64,000 nt of DNA. Source: Branchiostoma floridae. Taxonomy: Eukaryota > Chordata > Leptocardii > Amphioxiformes > Branchiostomatidae. The stretch lies in assembly GCF_000003815.2 (NCBI RefSeq), contig NC_049993.1:6766091-6830090 (forward strand), written 5' to 3'. The notes beneath the pieces were generated by a model. That model made no database searches, was not told the origin of the DNA, and was given only the letters and a program-made list of their open reading frames with translations. Each line of letters opens with the position of its first letter. Position 1 is the stretch's first letter. Shown one piece after another: positions 55,311-64,000 of the stretch. The position numbers were made by a program, and so were the translations under genes.

Positions 55311-56423
55311 ATGGAGAACGTCACCAGCAACAGCACAGAGGAGGCAGGGGAGAGAGAGCGGTGGTGGGTGAGTTACACCCCTCGGCTGGGCGTGTGGAAG
55401 ACTGTCATCATTTCAGTGGTGCTGATCCTGATCATCACCGGGAACTTGTTGGTGATGGTGGTTGTAAGGAAGGTCAGATCGCTGCCCCTGGTGAGCCGTG
55501 TGGGTATGATCTCCCTGGCGTTATCGGACCTTATGGTAGGGATGGTTTACGCTCCGTTTGCCCTGCACATGTCTCTCGGTAAGCAGCCTATTATCAAAGT
55601 GTGGTGCATAGCTAACTGTTATTTAGGAATCTACTTCTCTGCTGTGTCCATGTGCAACATGGCAGGCACAAGCCTGGACCGATTCCTGACGGTCTCACTG
55701 CCGCTGATTTACAGAAAACATTCCTCGACTAAGAAATGTGTTGTGATCGTGAGCGTGGCATGGGTTTTTCCTGCACTGTGCTTTATCCCTCTGGGCTTCA
55801 CAGAACTGAAGATGAAATACTTTGCTGACTCTATGACCTGTTCTCTGGACTTCTACCACCACTACGCCTGGACAGTTTGCATGATCGTGCTCATATTTGG
55901 CATCTGTTCAGTTATCATTGCCGTCTCAAATGTCCGGCTCTATAAAATTGCCACCAGGCACGTGCGAGCAATTCGAAAACAAGACCGAGATCGTGACAAT
56001 CCAGAAGTTGGATCAGGCGTGTCAAAAAGAGGCCGCAGGCGGTCGTCCGCAACGCACCCCACCGTCTCCAAAATTCTCATCACAGTGGTCGTGACCTTCT
56101 ATTCCTGCTGGACTCCGCTGATGACCTACAAGGTGTTCACCTTCGTCGATAGATCAGACGGCCCCCACGGCCTGGGCTTCGGGCTCGTGTGGATCGCCAT
56201 GTGCCACAGCTTCCTGAATGTGGTGACCTACTGCGTCTTCAGCGCCGAGTTCCGCATGGGGCTCAGAAAGCTCCTGTTCTCCCGCTGCGGCAGCGAGGGG
56301 AAGCTGCCCTGCAAGAAGTGTGAGTTCCAGAACCAGCCCAAATGCACCTGTAACAACTCCCAGTCTGCGTCCAACCCCACCTCAGGGCAAAGAGCCGATG
56401 CTTTGTGGGGAGCGAAGTCGTGA
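55311..56423 (+). CDS. intronless class A (rhodopsin-like) GPCR
   Basis: 370 residues from ATG 55311 to TGA 56421-56423. Two N-glycosylation sites (NVT, NST) precede seven helices. Class A marks: GN45 in helix 1, LALSD73L in helix 2, Cys99 pairing with Cys177, D123-R124-F125 in place of DRY, Trp151, C266-W267-T268-P269, and N303-V-V-T-Y307 in place of NPxxY. The helix-3 position used by amine receptors (3.32) is Gly106, which argues against an aminergic ligand. The third loop is short and basic. Ligand unknown; an orphan receptor. It is intronless, as in many retrocopied or lineage-expanded receptors. See the adjoining ORF for a possibly displaced C-tail. Confidence 0.9.
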   Translation: MENVTSNSTEEAGERERWWVSYTPRLGVWKTVIISVVLILIITGNLLVMVVVRKVRSLPLVSRVGMISLALSDLMVGMVYAPFALHMSLGKQPIIKVWCIANCYLGIYFSAVSMCNMAGTSLDRFLTVSLPLIYRKHSSTKKCVVIVSVAWVFPALCFIPLGFTELKMKYFADSMTCSLDFYHHYAWTVCMIVLIFGICSVIIAVSNVRLYKIATRHVRAIRKQDRDRDNPEVGSGVSKRGRRRSSATHPTVSKILITVVVTFYSCWTPLMTYKVFTFVDRSDGPHGLGFGLVWIAMCHSFLNVVTYCVFSAEFRMGLRKLLFSRCGSEGKLPCKKCEFQNQPKCTCNNSQSASNPTSGQRADALWGAKS

Positions 56424-56698
56424 CTGTGGTTAAAGTCGTGAAAGGCAGCGTTGTGAAGAAGAGCAGCAGTGTGTCCCTAAATGGTTTCAAGTTTAAGGAC
56501 ACTACAGGTGACAAGTTAACTGTGAAAGAGAGCACTGGCACAAGAAAGAAAAGCGAGACAAGTGCGGACAGACCTGAGGCAAAGCCACCGCCCCAGGGAA
56601 GAGACCCTGAACTCTTCACAGAGAACACTACAGTCGTACCGCAAACATTGACAAATGGGGAACCCACCGATGAAAAGGAGAAGAATAGCAATTGATTT
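56354..56698 (+). pseudogene. possible displaced C-terminal tail of the GPCR (other frame)
   Basis: In the frame one base back from the GPCR, DNA is open from 56354 to a TGA at 56696-56698. The part after the GPCR stop encodes about 90 polar residues rich in Ser, Thr, Lys and Glu (for example VVKGSVVKKSSSVSLNGFKF), as in a receptor tail. A one-base indel between 56354 and 56423 would join it to the receptor. It may be an assembly error, a real frameshift, or chance. Confidence 0.45.
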
Positions 56699-57575
56699 GC
56701 CAGCCTTTTCATGACAGTTTTTAGGGTCCAAAAGAAAGAAGAAAAAAGTAACCAGATGATTGGAACCTAGAGGTAATTATATGCCACGAAGAGATTGTTT
56801 CTGCACAGAGACAACAAAACGTTTAGAAATGAGAATCAGAAGGCAGAGCCTAACTAGATGAAAGAGGTGTAATATTTTTAAGTAGCCTGTAATATGTACT
56901 GACTTTACCATGTTGAACATGTGTATAAACTATAAGAAAGTGTGTCAAGGAAGATCTGAAAAAAGGAATGAAGTCTCAGATAATTTCCATTATGATATGG
57001 TATAAACTGCTGATGATGGAAAATACAAATTCATATTAGAATTTGGCTGATCATATGTTCTATTGAAAGTTCATGTTTTGAAGGCCATGAAATGCAGTAG
57101 GTACCACTTTCTGTAGAATAACAGCTATAGGTTTTAATATGAGCAGAGGTTCTGAGAAAAAATGCTTTCCAGATAGTATCATTTTTCAGAAAAGATAATC
57201 AAAAACCTTCAAGTTGCTAGGAGTCATTGTACAAAAAAATGTTGTAATTGGAATTTCTGTATATGATCAGTAAGTCATTACTCATAATGTTGTCAGGTCA
57301 ATGAGTGTGAGAATTCTAGAAGCTGAAATTCTTTATTTATTGTGAGAGGATATTTACAGTGTAGCTTTCGTTTGACGGAATTGGATCAGAGGCATTGAAA
57401 TGGGGAAAGATACATGTCAGTCTAATTTGGTAAGCTGGCATGGTTACTTTAGTAAACTTGCCGATACTTACCACTTGGAGAACAGTTTATAACATATCCT
57501 ATCCTTAAATGCTGAGATATAAAATGTATAATCTCTTACTCTTCGTAAAAAAATTATGCCTTTGACACACCTCAC
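56699..57575. other. 3' flank of the GPCR
   Basis: AT-rich, no exon. Probably 3' UTR in its first part; no clear polyadenylation signal was located. Confidence 0.4.
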
Positions 57576-57638
57576 CGGTCCCATAGCCTCACCGGCCGTA
57601 GGGGTAGCAATGCCATCAACTGGGTTGACACAGAAGAC
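57576..57638 (-). CDS. candidate 63-bp exon of an unidentified minus-strand gene
   Basis: On the minus strand a TTTTCCAG acceptor, 21 codons open in phase 0 (VFCVNPVDGIATPTAGEAMG and one Pro) and a GTGAGG donor. It is more GC-rich than its surroundings. I do not recognise the peptide and no neighbouring exon was found. Confidence 0.4.
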
Positions 57639-57839
57639 CTGGAAAACAAGCCGAACAATTCCACAATGATAAATATTCATAAGAAGGTACATGATGATTT
57701 AAAGTGCCAAATAATTAATGATCATGTTACAATATACCGGTACCATCCCTATTGACCCAGAGATTTGGAATCTTGATCCAAGGAATTTTATTTAGTATTC
57801 AGTATTCACTGGTCCTTAAAATACTGGAAGTATTCACAC

Positions 57840-58322
57840 CCATGACATGTAATCTCTGGTGACCCAGGAGTTCAATGTGATTAAGTGAAGAGATTAAATT
57901 TGATTCCCTCTGCGACCAATAGATCAAACTGGTATGGCATCTCTTGGAAAGAGCCAAATTGGTTAGGATTAGCTGTTGGGAATGATTGTGGGTCACTTTT
58001 AGACCCTTGAAATGTAATTGCTGCTGACCCAGAAGTTCAATGTCATTAAGTGAAGAGATTAAATTTGACCCTCTGTACCACGGATAAATCAGACAGGTTT
58101 GACATCTGTTGGAAAGAGCCAAATTGGTTAGGAAAAGCTGTTGGGAATGATTTTGGGTCGCTTTTAGACCCATGAAATGTAATCTCTGGTAACACAAGAG
58201 TACAATGTGATGTGTGAAGAGATTGAAAATTTATCCCCTCTGCGACCATAGATCAAACTGGTTTGGCATCTCTTGGAAAGAGCCAAATTGGTTAGGATTA
58301 GGAATGATTGTGGGTCACATTT
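57840..58322. repeat. 165-bp tandem repeat, three copies
   Basis: The blocks ATGTAATCTCTGGTGACC, GTTCAATGTGATTAAGTG and TTGGAAAGAGCCAAATTGG repeat with starts near 57845, 58010 and 58175. Copies differ by several percent. Minus-strand ORFs across it follow from its period (165 is a multiple of 3). Confidence 0.9.
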
Positions 58323-60627
58323 AGACAAACCATATGTATTTTAACTCATATCTATGGTCAAAGCAGTGACCACTTGTAGATAAAGACCACCTGACCAATG
58401 TGACCACATTTTGGCATTCTCTTAGAAGTGACACAAGGTTCTTGCAAAGTATTAGTGTAATTTTCTGTGTACGTTAAGAATCCTGTCTATAGAGACCACC
58501 TGTTGACTTAGATTTGAGTGGTCTTCTTGGGCAGTGTTGATTGGAAGCTGCTTTTTCATATGTCAAGTGACCATTGTGGCTTATGGTACTTTAAGATGTT
58601 GCCATAAAACAGCCATAAATGAGCATCTGACAAGGTGTTGAACTAAATATGTTGACTATAGAAGTGGATAACAAACAATACTCATTTAAAGAAAATTTTG
58701 TGCAAGTTGTTTTTAAAACACCGTTGGATATTTTCAGCTATGGAAAAGGATTCTAAAGTGCCATTAGAAGTTTGACCTAAAAGAACTTCAAGGAGGCTGC
58801 ATAAATTTCTCTCGCTCCTTTTGCTAAGGCATCAAACTGAACTGTGTTGGTGCAATCATCTCGACAGCTATGTGCACCAGGTCATGCGTCTAAATGCTCA
58901 TAAATATGTATCTTCTCACTATATCTGTTAGGCGCAGCCATTTATAGCAGTACTGCTGTCACAAGGTCGACCAAAGTTCCAGAAATGCTAAGATAAATGG
59001 CCTCAGTTAGCGCTAAAGCCGAAACTTTGTGAAGGCAGATGGGCTTTACTAGCTAGTGGCATGACCATGAAAGATGGTGTTCTAACAGTTTGGGACATTT
59101 GACCAAACTGCTTTTTGATGAGCAATTTTCCCCACCGGATGCCCCAATCCATCAGTGGGTTTGCCAGAAGATGGGTTGGGCATGATGTGCTTCATTAGAT
59201 ACATGTGAGTGGGCAATTTGCTTGTTGATAACGACGACGAATTGATGATGAATTTGCTTGTTAAGATCTCCAAAAAAAGTACATTTCAAAAGTGCTGAAC
59301 ATTTTGAAGCTACGTCCTCAGCTAGTGAATGAAGTACAGAATGTTTTGTTTTAAAGGTTTAGCCATAAAACCTTAACTTTTCTGTCATTTAAAAACCTGT
59401 CCCTGAGTTTAACCACTCGACTTTCATGAAGGGAAGCAGCAGTGTGACATGATGGTTTACAGTGACTCGGAAAGGGCAGATATGTCAGAGATCAGGCCGT
59501 GAATGTCACAAGAGGATTGTGCTTCTGAAGGAACCGCATTAAGATCGCTGCATGTGATAAAAAGTCGGCCGGCGCTCACTTATCCCTTAGCACAAATTTG
59601 ATAAACTATGTGGCCTTCAGGGGAAGCCATGTAAAGCATTTATATATCAAACAGAAAAAGAAAAATCATCATAGAAAGTTGAAATACTTTTGCCAACTTA
59701 TGATGACAAGAAAGATGACTTTACCCTCCTTTTTTTATATAAAGTTTACTCTCCTTTTTTTATAGAAATGTATCCTGCTCAGTCATAAAGTATTTCAAAA
59801 TTTTTGTGATGAAACGTGTCAGCAGGATGCCACTTGTCCTTTTATGATTTGGATGGCAGGCATGAATTGTTGGCACCAAGGAATCGATAAATTAATCTTC
59901 ATGTGCATGATATTCTTGTACTCAGCTGATCAATAGATATCAATCTATGTTCATATATGTCATATGACAATACCTGGAAGGCATGGAAATTGCATTTGGT
60001 CTGTAACTCTGTTTAACTATTCTAGCACCTGTGCTCTCATATGGTGTAATACTATCGGTCAATATGTGATGTATATACGACAAAGGATATTTATGAACAG
60101 CTTGTCATATCGAATGCTCCACAGTGATATAGCAATGATCAGTTTGACTTGAATATCTCGACCTAAATAATTTATAATAATAATAATAATAATTTATTGA
60201 TTTATCTTTATGGCCAATTTGGCATATTTTAGCTGATATACAACTTGATAAGAACATCTTCAAGTAAAGTACAGACTCATGATATATATTAGGAACTTTT
60301 TTTCCAGAGACTTTTATGTCAGAAGTTATTCTATATAGGTACATCACTGCAACGCACAGCATAGCATATCAAATGTGTAAATATCTAAATGTAAGAATAT
60401 ATTATAGGTAAGTAAGATACTATATTTGATTCATTTTGAAGAAACTTATTACACTAGTATACACTCCTAAGGGCAGGCTCCCTTCTAACTGTATAGAGAG
60501 TTGTAGTTTTGAACTTGAAGTACATGTACCAAAGTACGTTTTGAGAGTCAACTCAAAGTTGTGCTATAGTTTATAAGTGGTTGATTACGAGGTTGTGCCA
60601 AATCTTAGCAGGGTTTACAGAATTCAG
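58323..60627. other. non-coding stretch
   Basis: 58340-58510 contains GACCACCTG and GTGACCAC words like those of the MITE at 60628 and may be an old relative. A (TAA)n run lies near 60175-60199. No exon seen. Confidence 0.45.
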
Positions 60628-60792
60628 TACAGTCAAACCTGTATTAGGGGCCACCTGTCCATAGTGGCCACTTTTTGTCGGTCCCTTGGGTATTTTATCT
60701 ACAAGTTGCCACCTCTATACAGAGGCCACCTGTCTATAGTGGCCACATTTGTCCGGTCCCTTGAGTGGCCACTATAGACAGGTTTGACTGTA
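60628..60792. mobile_element. MITE with TACAGTCAAACCTGT ends
   Basis: The left TACAGTCAAACCTGT and right ACAGGTTTGACTGTA are exact mirrors with TA edges (mariner-like). The inside repeats GGCCACCTGTC and TAGTGGCCAC. Elements of this look are widespread in animal genomes. Confidence 0.9.
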
Positions 60793-61513
60793 TAAGTTTG
60801 TAGATGTCGATTTATCAGAAATGTCAGTCGAAAAAGGTTAAGTAAAGATTGATGATATAATGATTGTAGTTTGTATCGTTAGACTAACCAGTATGATATA
60901 GCCACTTAAGTAGGAACAAGGGAATACTTGTGACCTGATACACCTGCGCACAATAGAATTTAGATTAGGATTGATAATGCAATAAACAGGTCACAAGAAG
61001 GTAGGAAGGGTTTATTCCAAACTTAAAAAAAGTAACTTAAAAGAAAAAAGAGAGCAAGGGAACGTTGAGCTGATAGTTGAGACTTTTCTTTTTGATGTGT
61101 CTCAAGAAATGAGTGATCTTATTGAATTTTGGAGTTTGTTGTCCTACATAATGTATCATTACATATCGTGATATTTCTTGTGTAAACTTCATGGTAATTT
61201 AGTATTCTGATGAAAATACAACGTGTAGATGTATGTTGGATGTATGATAAACAATAGTCACATTTTCATGGAGTGTCAGAAGTATCAACTATCAATCCCC
61301 TGGGGCCATATCAGTAATACATGTATCTATGTTTGACAACTTGGATCAAGCCAATATATCTTGCCTATATTCAATCTGTATAAGCAGAGAGTTCTGTGGT
61401 TGCTCATTTGTCTGTATGTAAGACAGTATACTCGAAAACTGTGGTTATTAATGTTACATCCCATCCCATAGATTTACATGTATTTAGTAAGGTATATATC
61501 CATAGGTTATCAT
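60793..61513. other. non-coding stretch
   Basis: Nothing recognised. Confidence 0.4.
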
Positions 61514-61914
61514 TAGGGCTGTATACCTAAACAAGTTTCAGGTACAAATAAAGGCACAGGTGCAGGTGATAGGGTACAGATCCAGACCTTGGGCCTAAAT
61601 GATGACGTTATACAATGTTGAGAAGGCCTATAAGAACGTTTTTTTTATGTGGTAGTAATATTTCACCTGTGGGATTATGAGAGTTGGTGATACATATCCA
61701 GTAATATTTTTCAAAATCACATGTTTTCTTAATTCCCAACTATGGGATTATCAAAACTGTCATCTATAAAGTATAAGATAGGATTTACTTATCTTAGGTC
61801 TAAAAAAGATATCCTAGTTTAATTTGTTCAAGTACAGGTAGTCTTGAGACTCGGGTCCAGTCCTGTACAGCAATTTGACAGGTACAGGTGCATGTGTTTA
61901 GGTATGCAGCCCTA
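61514..61914. mobile_element. hAT-like MITE with TAGGGCTG ends
   Basis: The left TAGGGCTGTATACCTAAACA and the right end, reversed, differ at one base in 20. The flanks are only partly alike (GTTATCAT and ATAGTCAT), so the target duplication has decayed or is absent. Inner CAGGTACAGGTGCA words recall the 44423 element. Confidence 0.8.
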
Positions 61915-61963
61915 ATAGTCATAGATAATAGGTAGATAAAAGAGACTAATGTAATGTATAATA

Positions 61964-62295
61964 CAGGGGTCTAGCCAGCTCGAAATTTTTTTCCGTCAGC
62001 CAATTCCCATTGTCGCGAAAACACTATTCCAGATGTTAGAGGGACTGAACTGATACCTTGAAAAAACGGTTTTTAATGAGATTATTGTACGGAAAGGGCG
62101 CAGACACACATTGTCAACAATCATAACAATAGCAAAACAGACAGTGTGTGGCTTTTACGGCCGTGGACAAGCCGCCTGTAGCTTCCACCAAGAATTTTTG
62201 TTCGTCAAGGTTGACGGATTGCTTTTAAAATTTTTCCGTCACACACAGCAAACTTCCGTCAATTGACGGAAAAACGGACGCTGGCTAGAGCCCTG
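61964..62295. mobile_element. hAT non-autonomous element with perfect 8-bp target duplication
   Basis: GTATAATA flanks both ends (61956-61963 and 62296-62303). The ends CAGGGGTCTAGCCAGC and GCTGGCTAGAGCCCTG pair with one mismatch. 332 bp with no transposase. The CAGGG tip and 8-bp duplication are hAT hallmarks. Confidence 0.93.
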
Positions 62296-62303
62296 GTATA
62301 ATA

Positions 62304-63127
62304 TGTTAAATAGACACTATTCCATGCTGCTGATCTAATTAATCATTTAATCTATAGTTGAAGTTGGAATCTTTATAGAAAATGTGGGCTTATATTAAAG
62401 TATTTTGATGGAGGAAAGATTATACTCTACTCTACCATAAAACATTAAGATTGTCATGGTGAAGTGCTTAATGGAAGAATACAACATCCTAATAATATAA
62501 GGCTTATAATATACACAGATAGTACACACCTATAGTGGATTATGTGGTTGAGTGTAATGCTGCATAGTAATAAAGACCTATTCCTCATGGTTAATTTGAG
62601 TGTGGTCTGTTAAACTTGTAGTTAAAATTGACTCTACCACTACCAGTTTTTCTTACATTTTGTTTTCGCAAATAAAGCTTGGAGAAGACAAAGTAGATAT
62701 ATTTTGCACAAAGAAAAAGAAAAAAAGATAGTAATTTATTAAGGTACTTCAAATGCACGAAGATAAACTTGATCATAAAGCTCGCAATATCAGTACAAAA
62801 TGGACCTATGGTTGGGGTTGTAGCTGAAATTTCCATTCCTGCAAAAAGTTCTTGAATTCTGCAACGAAGTTGCCACACTTCCGTTAGTTGTTGCTGTAAT
62901 TGTTCTGACATTTCCATTGACTTAACATGGGATTCTAATTGAAAACGGCTGACGAAGTCATTACCAAGTTGTTACACAGCTACCTCAGTCCACCCCCAAG
63001 AGATTTGTAATAGGAAGATAAATTGCTCGCATGTTCTGTAAGTGTACATATTGATTTATAGTTAGCCTAGTTCTTTGGCTGTGACAAATAGCCGTGAAAA
63101 CCATTGAGCCCCCTGCCAGATAAGCTG
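62304..63127. other. non-coding stretch
   Basis: No element or exon recognised before the assembly gap. Confidence 0.4.
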
Positions 63128-63327
63128 TCACTTCAGGGTGGTGTCACNNNNNNNNNNNNNNNNNNNNNNNNNNNNNNNNNNNNNNNNNNNNNNNNNNNNN
63201 NNNNNNNNNNNNNNNNNNNNNNNNNNNNNNNNNNNNNNNNNNNNNNNNNNNNNNNNNNNNNNNNNNNNNNNNNNNNNNNNNNNNNNNNNNNNNNNNNNNN
63301 NNNNNNNNNNNNNNNNNNNNNNNNNNN
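63128..63327. other. assembly gap (200 N)
   Basis: A run of N of round length, so true size is unknown. ORFs drawn across it are meaningless. Confidence 0.99.
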
Positions 63328-63491
63328 CTTACGGTAAAGGAAGAGTGGTCAAACCTCAGACTGACGATGAAGCATGACTCTTGTAACAAGTTGTTCAATG
63401 GTAGTGCAGTGTGACTATGCCATGGCTCACATGTGTTTGTTTGTTTGTTTTATTGGGATCTCCATTAGCGATACCACCAAAGTGGTACCGC

Positions 63492-63494
<3 letters not shown>

Positions 63495-63542
<48 letters not shown>
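63495..63542. repeat. (CT)n(AT)n microsatellite
   Basis: CT dinucleotides run directly into TA dinucleotides. Confidence 0.95.
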
Positions 63543-63783
63543 ATAAAAACGAACATAATCAACTAAGTATTCAAGTACACTGGGTCACCCTACTGTCCTT
63601 GAAATGTGTGTTGGGTTCTTTAACATCTAGAGATTTGAGGCTCACGCCTAAAGCTCCCTCATACATGGGACTGCTCACTGCACGTCATGATCCAAAATTA
63701 GGAATGCGATTCTTTACAACATGTCTAGGGTTGGAAAAGTTTTCTAAAATCCATAGAAAACACTGGTGTCAGTAGTCTGTGTA

Positions 63784-64000
63784 ATGGAAACTCTGCTGTC
63801 CCGGGCTGTAACTGGCCCCTCCCAGCAATCTAGGACGGGCCAATTAGAAGCGCAATTAAATCGGGCCGCGGTGTCAGTTGCTAAGAAATTTGGAGTCCCT
63901 GTAAATAAAATCCTAGCTGAAAGACTGGTACCCACAGTCACAAATGAGGTAAACAGCTCCATTGTTGGGGGCACAAAAGAGCAGATGGTAGCTTTCCATG
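63784..64000 (+). CDS. open frame running off the right edge
   Basis: ATG at 63784 opens at least 72 codons without a stop, with balanced composition (METLLSRAV, then LEAQLNRAAVSVAKKFGVP and VPTVTNEV). It is more protein-like than most chance ORFs here. It may be the start of a gene or part of a retroelement or transposon; the family is not recognised. Confidence 0.35.
   Translation, partial: METLLSRAVTGPSQQSRTGQLEAQLNRAAVSVAKKFGVPVNKILAERLVPTVTNEVNSSIVGGTKEQMVAFH

Noticed and set aside
57799..58249. Minus-strand ORFs of 132 and 67 codons
   Set aside because: Both arise from the 165-bp tandem repeat, whose length is a multiple of 3.
63104..63398. ORFs across the N run
   Set aside because: Translation of an assembly gap.

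Overview
The window is eukaryotic nuclear DNA. It has spliced genes with GT-AG introns, a low gene density, and many short inverted-repeat transposons, tandem arrays and tRNA-derived SINEs. The gene content (a secreted mosaic of metzincin, CUB, kringle, WSC and C-type lectin modules, an RNF14-type ligase, an EFCAB14-type membrane protein and an intronless class A GPCR) and the style of the repeats best fit an invertebrate deuterostome, most likely amphioxus (Branchiostoma). That assignment is inference; no marker gene was available.

Layout. 1-7.1 kb holds repeats and no convincing gene: a complete 12-copy array of a 206-bp satellite (25-2523) and a 66-bp minisatellite in which nearly every unit carries a hairpin (4311-4812). 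7.4-23.7 kb (+) is a 26-exon gene whose exons I joined by phase. They give one 1119-residue frame: signal peptide, acidic pro-region, reprolysin-like zinc protease, shortened disintegrin-like module, CUB, hevein-like Cys-rich module, kringle, WSC and two C-type lectin domains. Its 3.4-kb intron 6 is filled by about 22 copies of a roughly 115-bp repeat, some with a hairpin insert. 23.7-27.1 kb is intergenic and transposon-rich. 27.1-35.15 kb (-) is a 13-exon RNF14-like RBR E3 ubiquitin ligase of 598 residues. It carries a C-terminal extra RING2-like module whose catalytic cysteine position is Asn.

Head-to-head with the ligase, across about 700 bp, starts an EFCAB14-like gene (+, from 35.85 kb). 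It shows two paralogous pairs of first exon plus transmembrane exon (35.85/37.87 kb and 40.14/41.24 kb) with matching intron phases, which suggests alternative N-termini or a tandem duplication. Its downstream exons were not found with confidence. 41.4-55.2 kb is mainly non-coding, with MITEs, tandem repeats and weak exon candidates. 55.31-56.42 kb (+) is an intronless class A GPCR, with an open reading frame in another phase just after its stop that looks like a displaced C-tail. 56.7-64 kb is repeat-rich with one candidate minus-strand exon, two hAT-like non-autonomous elements, an assembly gap (63128-63327) and an ORF leaving the right edge.

The genes show no sign of acting as one system. 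The metalloprotease would act outside the cell, the ligase in cytosol or nucleus, and the EFCAB14-like and GPCR products in membranes. All exon joins were made by eye from splice sites, frame and family knowledge; no transcript or database check was possible.
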